From Chryseobacterium indologenes (lineage in GTDB: Bacteria; Bacteroidota; Bacteroidia; Flavobacteriales; Weeksellaceae), in the NCBI RefSeq assembly GCF_018362995.1, contig NZ_CP074372.1:2232001-2296000 (forward strand): 64,000 nucleotides of DNA, given 5' to 3'. A program made the position numbers and the translations under genes. Positions 52,682 to 60,206 of this stretch are shown piece after piece. The notes below the pieces were generated by a model, which did no database searches, was not told the DNA's origin, and saw only the letters and a list, made by a program, of their open reading frames with translations. Each line of letters begins with the position of its first letter. The stretch's first letter is position 1.

Positions 52682-53254
52682 ATGCTTCACACTCATTTTG
52701 TTCAGTCTATTGAAAAAGTTTTAAAACCGGAACAGGCAGTCATGGACGAACTTGTTTCTCATCTGGAATCCAAATCCTACAGAAAAGGAGATTTTCTGTT
52801 AAAAGGTGACGAAACCTGCCGGTATTTCTATTTTATTGAAAAAGGACTTGTCAAACTATTTTTTGACAATGGTGATAAGGATTTTATCATGACTTTTTTT
52901 GCAGAAAATGCTTTTTTTGCTGAGCTGAGCGGTTTTCTTACCGGACAGCCGTCAAAATACATGATCGTTGCCCTGGAACCTACTGAAGTTCTCCGTGTAC
53001 ACAGAGATGTTATTGAAGGATTATGTAAAAAGTATCACACGGCAGAAACACTTTTCAGCAAGCTTTATTCCAAAGCTCCGGTGAATATGATGGGAAGGAT
53101 CAGTGAAATGCTGGAAGACGACGGAAAAAAACGTTATCATAATTTCATGAAGCAAAGACCCGATCTTATCCAACGCATCAGTCTTGGAGATCTGGCAGAC
53201 TATATCGGAATTACTCAGGTTTCTTTAAGCAGAATCAGAGCACAAAAACTTTAA
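52682..53254 (+). CDS. Crp/Fnr family transcriptional regulator
   Basis: The 190-residue product has a cyclic-nucleotide-binding-like beta-roll (about 20-120: KGDFLLKGDETCRYFYFIEKG) and a C-terminal HTH_Crp helix (SLGDLADYIGITQVSLSRIRAQ). No N-terminal Fe-S cysteines of the Fnr type, and the beta-roll lacks the classic cAMP site, so the ligand is open. It may control the AhpD-like gene 183 bp downstream. Confidence 0.9.
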   Translation: MLHTHFVQSIEKVLKPEQAVMDELVSHLESKSYRKGDFLLKGDETCRYFYFIEKGLVKLFFDNGDKDFIMTFFAENAFFAELSGFLTGQPSKYMIVALEPTEVLRVHRDVIEGLCKKYHTAETLFSKLYSKAPVNMMGRISEMLEDDGKKRYHNFMKQRPDLIQRISLGDLADYIGITQVSLSRIRAQKL

Positions 53255-53400
53255 TGGAAGGGATGTTGGAAGCTGGAAGAGGGAAGTTATTGAAGACCGA
53301 ATATATATCATCTACCTAATAGTAGCTTCTAGCATCCAGCTTTTAAAATCTTTCCTTATAAAATTTATCATTTGTAAAAAAATTCAGGAAAATACAGTTC

Positions 53401-53408
53401 TACATTTG
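53401..53408 (+). promoter_or_regulatory. -7 promoter box of AhpD-like gene
   Basis: TACATTTG, 29 bases before the ATG at 53438. Confidence 0.55.
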
Positions 53409-53437
53409 TCACATAATTAATCAAAAAAACAAATATT

Positions 53438-53902
53438 ATGTCACAAAGAATCAACGCATTTGCGATCGGAAACAAGGCTGTAAATGCTCTTCACACCATG
53501 GGATTTCAGGTACAGAATTCATCACTGGACAATTCATTTCTTGAACTGATGTATTTCAGGGTTTCACAAATGAACGGATGCGCTTTCTGTCTGGATATGC
53601 ATTCCAAAGAATTAAGAGCGAAAGGTGAAACTGAACAGAGAATATTTCTGGTAAGCGCCTGGAGAGAATGTTCGTTTTATACGGATAAAGAAAAGGCAGG
53701 ACTGCTATGGGCTGAAACTTTAACAGCTTTAAATGGTAAGGAAGTGAATGATGAAATTTATACAAAAGTAAGCCGTTACTTCTCTGAAACTGAAATAGCA
53801 GATTTAACAATGGCTGTTATTGCCATCAACAGCTACAACAGAATTAATATTGCTTTCGGAGCAGATGTAGGTACCTATCAGGTTCCTGAAAAAACGCATT
53901 AA
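53438..53902 (+). CDS. Carboxymuconolactone decarboxylase/AhpD-like peroxidase protein
   Basis: The 154-residue product has the AhpD-type motif Cys-x-x-Cys-x-x-x-His in NGCAFCLDMHSKE, preceded by a conserved Glu (FLELMYFRVSQ). These are the proton-relay residues of the alkylhydroperoxidase fold. It probably reduces peroxides, or is a related CMD-family enzyme. Its promoter and the upstream Crp-like gene suggest stress regulation. Confidence 0.9.
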   Translation: MSQRINAFAIGNKAVNALHTMGFQVQNSSLDNSFLELMYFRVSQMNGCAFCLDMHSKELRAKGETEQRIFLVSAWRECSFYTDKEKAGLLWAETLTALNGKEVNDEIYTKVSRYFSETEIADLTMAVIAINSYNRINIAFGADVGTYQVPEKTH

Positions 53903-53920
53903 ACGATTGTTATTAAAATA

Positions 53921-53946
53921 AAAACTCAGCCTGTCCGCTGAGTTTT
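53921..53946. terminator. Bidirectional hairpin terminator
   Basis: A 10-bp stem AAAACTCAGC with complement and a T run on both strands, between the convergent AhpD-like and ABC exporter genes. Confidence 0.8.
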
Positions 53947-53950
53947 TTAT

Positions 53951-55759
53951 TTAATTTTCTTTGAAAGTATTCACCAGTTTATCGAGATTCAGACTCCGGG
54001 CTGACGCATCAAAGATCTCCCGGTAAGTGCCTTCTTTACTGTAAAGTTCATCATGAGTTCCATTTTCTACTACTCTTCCTTTCTTCATTACATAAATAAT
54101 ATCGGAATCCAGAATCTGTGACAGGGAATGCGAAATGATGACAACAGTTCTTCCTGCTTTTATGGCATCCAGAGAATTCTTGATCTGTTCGGTAGCGATG
54201 GCATCAAGGCTGGCTGTAGGTTCATCCAGAAAGATGATCGGAGGATTTTTCAGAAATAGTCTGGCAATGGCAATTCTCTGCTGCTGTCCCCCTGAAAGCT
54301 GAGTAGCGTCATGCTGATATTGATCCGGAAGATCCATAATCTGTTCATGCAGATAAGCTTTTTTTGCAGCTTCCTGAATTTTTTCAAAACCGGCATTCAT
54401 ATCTCCATAGCGGATATTATCTTCTATACTTCCCTGAAAGATGTGATTTCTCTGAAGTACGAGTCCAAGATCACTCCTCAAAAAAGTATTGTCAAATTCA
54501 TTAAGATTTACCCCATCCAAAAGAATCTCTCCGGAATCCGGAAAATAAAATTTACACAAAAGATTAATGACCGTTGACTTTCCTGCACCGCTCAACCCTA
54601 CCAAAGCCGTAGTTTTTCCGTTTTCAATTTTCATGGAAACATTATGTAAAGCCTTTGTTCCATTAGGATAAGTAAAATCAACATTCTTCAGTTCAAAAGT
54701 ACCTTTGATTTCTTTTTCTACAAAATTTCCATTCGATTCTGTCTCATTATCTGCATTCAGAATATCAAAATAGCCTTCAGCATAGATCATGGCATCGTTC
54801 ATATCATCATAAATCCTGTGAAGCTGGCGGATAGGTGCTGAAACGTTGTTGAAAAGCATAATATGAAGCATTATCGCACCAATCGTCATTTGCTGATCGA
54901 GAACGAGATAAACCGTTAAAAGGATAATCAGAACGACCCCGAACTGTTCAATAAACGTTTTTAACCCATCATAAATAAAGTTAGTTCTTCTTGTGATCAT
55001 CTGGCTTTCCATCAGTTCCATCTGAAGATCGTATTGTTTTTTCCCTTCAAATTTTTCACGGACAAAACTTTTAATAACCATAATGGAATTGATCAGATTC
55101 AGAAGTCCCGAGGTCTTTTTTTCTCTCTGATTTCTAAGCTGACGGCGTACCCCATTCAGTTTTTTTGCCTGCAGGGAACTGATATAAAAATAAATGGGAA
55201 CAATAATGGTTGAAACAAGTCCTACATACACATTCTGCATGTACATAATGATCAGCGCAATGATGGCATTGGAAAAAAGAGGCAGAATGTCAATAAAAAA
55301 GTTCTGAACCAGTTTTGTCAGACTTTCTATTCCACGGTCTATTCTGATCTGTAACTTTCCGGACTCATGGTTTTCATCGTTAAAATAAGCAACCCTGTAG
55401 GTAAGAATCTTATCAATTGCTGACTGAGCCAGCACAGAACTCACATTGATCCTGATTTTTTCACCATAAAATTTCTGCCCGAAGTTGATAAAGATATTCA
55501 ACAGTTCTTTTCCCAGTAAAATAATGGAAATAATAATGAGAATATGAATTCCTTCTGACATGGGATGAGGAAGATGGGTAAGTTTGGTGACCTCATCTAC
55601 CGTATATTTCAGAACAATCGGGTTTACCTGTGCTGCGAGAGCTCCCAGAAAAGTAAGAAACAATGTTCCGTAAATCATGGGTCGGTAAGGTCTGATGAAT
55701 GGGACAAGCTGCTTATAAATTCCGAATAAGGTTACGGTTCTGTTAAAAGGTTTAGCCAT
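53951..55759 (-). CDS. ABC exporter (permease-ATPase half-transporter)
   Basis: From the ATG at 55759 the product has 602 residues: six transmembrane helices (about 20-310), then a nucleotide-binding domain with Walker A GLSGAGKST, signature LSGGQQQR and Walker B IIFLDEPTASLD. The architecture is MsbA-like (type IV exporter). Substrates could be lipids, peptides or drugs. The longer start at 55795 lies inside the lptB terminator hairpin and is not used. Confidence 0.92.
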   Translation of the reverse strand: MAKPFNRTVTLFGIYKQLVPFIRPYRPMIYGTLFLTFLGALAAQVNPIVLKYTVDEVTKLTHLPHPMSEGIHILIIISIILLGKELLNIFINFGQKFYGEKIRINVSSVLAQSAIDKILTYRVAYFNDENHESGKLQIRIDRGIESLTKLVQNFFIDILPLFSNAIIALIIMYMQNVYVGLVSTIIVPIYFYISSLQAKKLNGVRRQLRNQREKKTSGLLNLINSIMVIKSFVREKFEGKKQYDLQMELMESQMITRRTNFIYDGLKTFIEQFGVVLIILLTVYLVLDQQMTIGAIMLHIMLFNNVSAPIRQLHRIYDDMNDAMIYAEGYFDILNADNETESNGNFVEKEIKGTFELKNVDFTYPNGTKALHNVSMKIENGKTTALVGLSGAGKSTVINLLCKFYFPDSGEILLDGVNLNEFDNTFLRSDLGLVLQRNHIFQGSIEDNIRYGDMNAGFEKIQEAAKKAYLHEQIMDLPDQYQHDATQLSGGQQQRIAIARLFLKNPPIIFLDEPTASLDAIATEQIKNSLDAIKAGRTVVIISHSLSQILDSDIIYVMKKGRVVENGTHDELYSKEGTYREIFDASARSLNLDKLVNTFKEN

Positions 55760-55777
55760 AGAAATCATTTTAAATGA

Positions 55778-55813
55778 AAAACGTACCGCTTTCAAAAGAA
55801 AAAGGTACGTTTT
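55778..55813 (-). terminator. Hairpin terminator after lptB
   Basis: A perfect 10-bp stem AAAACGTACC with complement and a 16-base loop, between the lptB stop and the exporter start, followed by a T run on the minus strand. Confidence 0.7.
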
Positions 55814-55846
55814 ATTATCATGTTCAGCAAATAAATGCTTTATATT

Positions 55847-56908
55847 TTATCCTTCAAACAGATAAGTTGTAAGGTAATGCAGTTCTTTTCTGCCGGCTTC
55901 TTTAGATTCTGCTTCTGCCTGTTCTAAAGAATATTGAGAATTGATTTCTTTTTTCTGGAAAACAAATGAATTGTTGGCATTTTTATCTACCACATCATTA
56001 AAGATATGTTCAATTTCAGAGTTCGCTAATGAAGCAAAGCTGATATCTTCGAAACCATACATGAGTCTCAGATCATCAAACTGTTTGAAATTTTCATCTA
56101 CAAATCCCTGCAACTGCGCTTTTGAATCAAAATTACCTGCCCAGATGTTGTAAGCGTATTTTTTCTTTTTAGGTTTATCCAGAATACTCTGATACACGAA
56201 GTTTTCACCAAGATATGCTTCTCTTACCTGCGGATCATTGGCAAGATCTTCAGGAAGTCCTTCTTTCAGGATCTTTCCTTCAAACATAATATAGGTTTTG
56301 TTGGTAATTGCCAACGTCTGCTGTACATTGTGGTCGGTAATCAGAATTCCGATATTTTTATCGACAAGACTTCTTACGATTTTCTGGATATCTTCAACGG
56401 CAATCGGGTCTACCCCTGCGAAAGGTTCATCCAGAAGAATAAAATTCGGGCTTGTGGCAAGACAACGTGCAATTTCAGTTCTACGTCTTTCTCCTCCGGA
56501 AAGAAGATCCCCTCTGTTTTTACGGACATGCTGTAAAGAAAATTCTTCAATCAGTTCATCACATTTGATCTGCTGTTCACGCTTTGAAAGCTTGGTCAGC
56601 TGCAATACCCCCATAATGTTTTCTTCCACGGAAAGTTTTCTGAAAACGGAAGCTTCCTGAGCCAGATATCCGATTCCCTTTTGGGCTCTTCGGTACATTG
56701 CATCAGTCGTAATCTCCTGTTTATCCAGGAAAATTTTTCCTGAAGTGGGCTTAACCAACCCTACGATCATATAAAACGATGTGGTTTTTCCTGCTCCGTT
56801 CGGACCCAGCAAACCAACAATTTCTCCCTGTTGAACCTGTACAGAAACGCCTTTTACAACTTTTTTAGGACCGTATTCCTTGATTAAGTTTTCTCCTCGT
56901 AAAATCAT
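55847..56908 (-). CDS. lptB: LPS export ATPase LptB with C-terminal extension
   Basis: Residues 1-240 are LptB: Walker A GPNGAGKT (35-42), Q-loop YLAQEAS, signature LSGGERRRTEIARCLA, Walker B FILLDEPFAGVDP, H-loop TDHNVQQT. It powers LPS extraction from the inner membrane with LptFG. LptB normally ends at about 240; here a further 113 residues follow after a KPKKKK linker. These form a compact NIWAGNFDSKAQLQGFVDE domain that resembles the Imm22 immunity-protein opening. The fusion could be regulatory. A promoter box lies 4 bases before the ATG. Confidence 0.92.
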   Translation of the reverse strand: MILRGENLIKEYGPKKVVKGVSVQVQQGEIVGLLGPNGAGKTTSFYMIVGLVKPTSGKIFLDKQEITTDAMYRRAQKGIGYLAQEASVFRKLSVEENIMGVLQLTKLSKREQQIKCDELIEEFSLQHVRKNRGDLLSGGERRRTEIARCLATSPNFILLDEPFAGVDPIAVEDIQKIVRSLVDKNIGILITDHNVQQTLAITNKTYIMFEGKILKEGLPEDLANDPQVREAYLGENFVYQSILDKPKKKKYAYNIWAGNFDSKAQLQGFVDENFKQFDDLRLMYGFEDISFASLANSEIEHIFNDVVDKNANNSFVFQKKEINSQYSLEQAEAESKEAGRKELHYLTTYLFEG

Positions 56909-56912
56909 AGGG

Positions 56913-56920
56913 CAAATATA
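56913..56920 (-). promoter_or_regulatory. -7 promoter box of lptB
   Basis: TATATTTG on the minus strand, ending 4 bases before the lptB ATG at 56908. The transcript would start at or next to the ATG. Confidence 0.45.
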
Positions 56921-57061
56921 TCAAAAATATAAACTTCACTTATATGTTAATATCAACTTGTTGATTTAAATGTAAACTTATTCACTTTCAAATCATTGTA
57001 ACTTTTTATCATTTTAAACTACTTATCGTAAAACATCTCAATCAATTACAATCATTAAGAA

Positions 57062-57355
57062 ATGGAAAATTACGGTTACACAAAAACAGAAAATGCAGAA
57101 AACCAGCAAAGCAACGTTCCTTACCGTTCGGAAAAGAAAATTCCTGCAGCTTTATTGGGAATTCTTGTAGGCTGGCTCGCATTAAATAAATTTTATCTGG
57201 GATATACAAAAGAGGGAATCATCCAGCTTGTTCTGAATGTTGTTACTCTAGGAGCAGCTTCTGTTATCCCTTTTATTGAAGGTATTTTATATCTTTTCAT
57301 GAGTGATAAGCAGTTTGATGACACTTACGTTTACGGGAAAAAAGGTTGGTTATAA
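57062..57355 (+). CDS. TM2 domain membrane protein
   Basis: The 97-residue product has a hydrophilic N-terminus (1-24) and a TM2 domain: two helices joined by a short turn (KIPAALLGILVGWLALNKFYLG, then GAASVIPFIEGILYLFM), with the conserved FYLG and acidic end. TM2 proteins are small inner-membrane proteins of unknown function. A strong terminator follows. Confidence 0.85.
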   Translation: MENYGYTKTENAENQQSNVPYRSEKKIPAALLGILVGWLALNKFYLGYTKEGIIQLVLNVVTLGAASVIPFIEGILYLFMSDKQFDDTYVYGKKGWL

Positions 57356-57380
57356 AATAATAAACCACCTGTCCGTTTGA

Positions 57381-57419
57381 AAATAAACAGGCTGTTCGGT
57401 GAGAACAGCCTGTTTATTT
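57381..57419. terminator. Bidirectional hairpin terminator
   Basis: A 17-bp stem (AAATAAACAGGCTGTTC and complement) with a 5-base loop, between the TM2 gene and the GG-leader peptide gene. Confidence 0.85.
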
Positions 57420-57432
57420 TATACTGAAATGA

Positions 57433-57579
57433 TTAGTCCGGCGGACAAGCTAAATGATTAATTGTACATGGATGCCAGATTCCCTTGCACCATGTTCCGC
57501 AATTCGGGTCATCAATAATCACTTCTCCTCCTTTGATTTCTTTCAATTGATTTCTTTCGATCTTTTTAAGATTTCTCAT
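57433..57579 (-). CDS. GG-leader bacteriocin-like peptide precursor, Cys-rich core
   Basis: From the ATG at 57579 the precursor has 48 residues: leader MRNLKKIERNQLKEIKGG (double glycine at 17-18), then a 30-residue core with four cysteines at 27, 31, 38 and 45. This is compact enough for two disulphide bonds or thioether rings. The longer frame starting at 57636 runs through the TATTTTTG promoter box and is rejected. No exporter or modification gene lies next to it. The leader resembles the peptide at 904, but the core is unrelated. Confidence 0.7.
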   Translation of the reverse strand: MRNLKKIERNQLKEIKGGEVIIDDPNCGTWCKGIWHPCTINHLACPPD

Positions 57580-57633
57580 AAATAAATTCTTTTGATGTTT
57601 TAATAATTTTCGTTTCTCGAAATTAGCTTTACT

Positions 57634-57641
57634 CAAAAATA
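57634..57641 (-). promoter_or_regulatory. -7 promoter box of second GG-leader peptide gene
   Basis: TATTTTTG on the minus strand, 54 bases before the ATG at 57579. It overlaps the alternative ATG at 57636. Confidence 0.5.
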
Positions 57642-57724
57642 TATTTTTTATTTACACGAAAGTCTTCAATTCGGACCATTAACTTAACATTAACGTTAGT
57701 TTCCGGATCACGATTTTCTAATCG

Positions 57725-58714
57725 TTATTTGTTCAAAAGTATCGCAGCTTCTTTTGCAAAATAAGTAAAGATCATGTCTGCTCCGGCTCTTTTGAAACAA
57801 GTTAAGCTTTCAATGATCGTTTTGTCATTATCCAGCCAGCCGTTCTGAGCAGCCGCTTTTACCATAGCATATTCTCCACTTACATTGTATACCGCAATCG
57901 GTAGATCAATGGCTTCACGTACTTTGGAAACGATATCCAGATAAGGAAGTCCCGGTTTGATCATGATCACATCTGCTCCTTCGTCAATATCTTTAAATAC
58001 TTCATTCAATGCTTCACGGGTATTGTGGAAATCCATCTGGTATGTTTTTTTATCTTTCGGAATTTCCATGTCATCCTTTGGAGCGCTGTCTAAAGCACTT
58101 CTGAAAGGTCCGTAAAAAGAACTCGCATATTTGGCAGCATAGCTTACAATTCCTACATCTGTAAAACCGCTTTCTTCCAACGCTTCACGAATAACCTGTA
58201 CTCTTCCGTCCATCATATCACTTGGTGCCACAAGATCTGCTCCTGCTTCAGCATGAGATACTGACATTCTTGCCAGTGCATCGTTGGTAGCATCATTGAT
58301 AACTTTTCCATTTTCAATGATTCCGTCGTGTCCATAGATTGAATAAGGATCTAAGGCTACATCAGGCATAACAATCATTCCCGGAACGGCATCTTTGATT
58401 GCCTTGATCGTGCGCTGCATCAGTCCATCTTTGTTCCAGGCTTCTTTTCCTGTATTGTCTTTCAGATGTTCTGACACTTTCATGTACAAATTGACAGCTT
58501 TTACTCCTAAAGAAAATAATTCCTTACATTCCTTTACCGTTAAATCTATACTCCGCCTAAAAATTCCCGGCATAGACGGGATTGCCTCCTGCTTGTTTTC
58601 GCCCTCCATTACGAAGATCGGCATTACAAAATCATCAGTTGTAAGCACATTTTCTCTTACCAAACTTCTGATAGATTCATTAACTCTAAGTCTTCTATTT
58701 CTTGAATGTATCAT
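57725..58714 (-). CDS. hemB: Porphobilinogen synthase (ALA dehydratase), Mg-type
   Basis: The 329-residue product has the HemB metal-binding stretch DVALDPYSIYGHDGI, which carries Asp and Ala in place of the Cys set found in zinc enzymes, so it is the magnesium-dependent form. Active-site lysines are in SYAAKYASSFYGPF and VIMIKPGLPYLDI. It condenses two 5-aminolevulinates to porphobilinogen for haem. It is transcribed alone and divergent from the short T9SS gene, which shares the intergenic promoter region. Confidence 0.95.
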   Translation of the reverse strand: MIHSRNRRLRVNESIRSLVRENVLTTDDFVMPIFVMEGENKQEAIPSMPGIFRRSIDLTVKECKELFSLGVKAVNLYMKVSEHLKDNTGKEAWNKDGLMQRTIKAIKDAVPGMIVMPDVALDPYSIYGHDGIIENGKVINDATNDALARMSVSHAEAGADLVAPSDMMDGRVQVIREALEESGFTDVGIVSYAAKYASSFYGPFRSALDSAPKDDMEIPKDKKTYQMDFHNTREALNEVFKDIDEGADVIMIKPGLPYLDIVSKVREAIDLPIAVYNVSGEYAMVKAAAQNGWLDNDKTIIESLTCFKRAGADMIFTYFAKEAAILLNK

Positions 58715-58742
58715 TTTGGAATACTTTTTGAATAAGTTTCTA

Positions 58743-58750
58743 CAAATTTA
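58743..58750 (-). promoter_or_regulatory. -7 promoter box of hemB
   Basis: TAAATTTG on the minus strand, 28 bases before the ATG at 58714. Confidence 0.5.
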
Positions 58751-58772
58751 ATATAAGTTCTACAAAAAACTA

Positions 58773-58803
58773 TTGTATGAATTTGTAGAATTTATTACAT
58801 TTG
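58773..58803 (+). promoter_or_regulatory. Promoter of short T9SS-secreted protein gene
   Basis: TTG at 58773-58775 and TACATTTG at 58796-58803 with a 20-base spacer: an almost perfect -33/-7 pair, 29 bases before the ATG at 58833. The TTG itself would be an alternative start in the longer frame. Confidence 0.7.
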
Positions 58804-58832
58804 TTACATATATCCGAGAAATTATAAATTTG

Positions 58833-59183
58833 ATGAAAAAACTTTTACTTTTATTTCTATTTGTAGGCACTTTTGTTGGATTTTCCAACAATTTAAAAGC
58901 TCAGCTTAGAGAGCCGAGTTCCATCACTCAGAAAGCAGATGATGGGGTGTTGCTTGCTTATCCAAATCCTGCAAAGGATTTCCTTATCATTAAGGCAAAA
59001 GATTCTTCTTTAAGAATCAAAAGTGTGACTTTTTATTCTATTTTGGGTATGCAGGTCGCTAATTATACAGTGAATATGAATTCCGGTGAGATTAATATTG
59101 AAAAATTGAAACCCGGAAAGTATATGATCCGTTATATTTTAAGTGACAACACGCAGAAAGTTACTCAAATCGTGAAACAATAA
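58833..59183 (+). CDS. Short T9SS-secreted protein (sorting-domain only)
   Basis: From the ATG at 58833 the product has 116 residues: a signal peptide (1-22, ending LKAQ) and one type A T9SS sorting domain (about 38-116) beginning LLAYPNPAKDFLII and ending VTQIVKQ. Almost no cargo domain is present, so it is a minimal substrate or a degraded gene remnant. Its promoter is one of the best matched in the window. The longer frame from 58773 starts inside the promoter. Confidence 0.85.
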   Translation: MKKLLLLFLFVGTFVGFSNNLKAQLREPSSITQKADDGVLLAYPNPAKDFLIIKAKDSSLRIKSVTFYSILGMQVANYTVNMNSGEINIEKLKPGKYMIRYILSDNTQKVTQIVKQ

Positions 59184-59188
59184 ATTAC

Positions 59189-59215
59189 AATCCTGATAAT
59201 CATCAGGATTTTTTC
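59189..59215 (+). terminator. Hairpin terminator
   Basis: A 9-bp stem AATCCTGAT with complement, a 4-base loop and a T run. Confidence 0.75.
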
Positions 59216-59291
59216 TTTTACATTAATTCTGTTTTAATATTTCCGTAACTTTCGGGACCTTTTTATACTAATTGTAAAAAGAATAATTTTA

Positions 59292-60203
59292 ATGCTAAAA
59301 GCTGAACATATTAAAAAGACCTACAATGCCGGAAAAAAGGTCGCCCTGGATGATTTCAGCATCCATGTTCCAAAAGGTAGTATTTATGGCCTTTTAGGAC
59401 CCAACGGAGCCGGAAAAACTTCTTTTATCCGTATCATTAATCAAATTACTCAGGCAGACTCCGGAGAGATCTTCATCAACGGGCAAAAACTGAACCCTGA
59501 TCATATTAAAGACATCGGCTATATGCCCGAAGAAAGAGGACTGTACAAAAACATGAGTGTTGGCGATCAGATCTTATATTTCGGGGAACTGAAAGGGATG
59601 AGTAAAAGCGATGCCCTGAATGAGGCCAAAAAATGGTTTGAAAAACTGAATATCGACCAATGGTGGAAGAAAAAGCTGTCTGAACTTTCTAAAGGGATGG
59701 CGCAAAAAATCCAGTTTGTAGTAACCGTTCTTCACAGACCGCATCTTTTAATTCTTGATGAACCTTTTTCAGGTTTCGACCCTGTAAACGCCAACTTAAT
59801 CAAAGATCAGATCATCGATCTTAAAAATAACGGAACAACCATTATTCTTTCTACCCACAGAATGGAAAGTGTGGAAGAAATGTGCGATTATGTTGCTTTA
59901 ATTAACAATTCTAAAAAAATCATTGACGGAAGGGTTTTTGACGTAAGGGAAAAATTCAAGAAAAATATTTTTGGAGTTACACTTTCTGAAGTCAACACAG
60001 ATCATTTTGACCATTTCAAGAATAAATATGACATCTTTAATCTATCAAATGAAAATAATCTTGTTTCTTTTGACCTGAAAAATGAAGAGAGTCAGAATAA
60101 TGTTCTTCTTGATCTGGTACAAGTGGGCAAAGTGAGATCATTCGATGAAAGAATTCCCAGTATGAATGAAGTGTTTATTAATGCTGTAAGTAACCATCCT
60201 TAA
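59292..60203 (+). CDS. ABC transporter ATPase, NatA-type
   Basis: The 303-residue product has Walker A GPNGAGKTS, signature LSKGMAQK, Walker B LLILDEPFSGFDP and an H-loop STHRMESVEEM. A DUF4162-like C-terminal region (about 210-303) follows. It pairs with the permease gene, which starts 3 bp after its stop. NatAB-type systems export Na+ or other small molecules; the substrate here is unknown. Confidence 0.9.
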   Translation: MLKAEHIKKTYNAGKKVALDDFSIHVPKGSIYGLLGPNGAGKTSFIRIINQITQADSGEIFINGQKLNPDHIKDIGYMPEERGLYKNMSVGDQILYFGELKGMSKSDALNEAKKWFEKLNIDQWWKKKLSELSKGMAQKIQFVVTVLHRPHLLILDEPFSGFDPVNANLIKDQIIDLKNNGTTIILSTHRMESVEEMCDYVALINNSKKIIDGRVFDVREKFKKNIFGVTLSEVNTDHFDHFKNKYDIFNLSNENNLVSFDLKNEESQNNVLLDLVQVGKVRSFDERIPSMNEVFINAVSNHP

Positions 60204-60206
60204 TTT

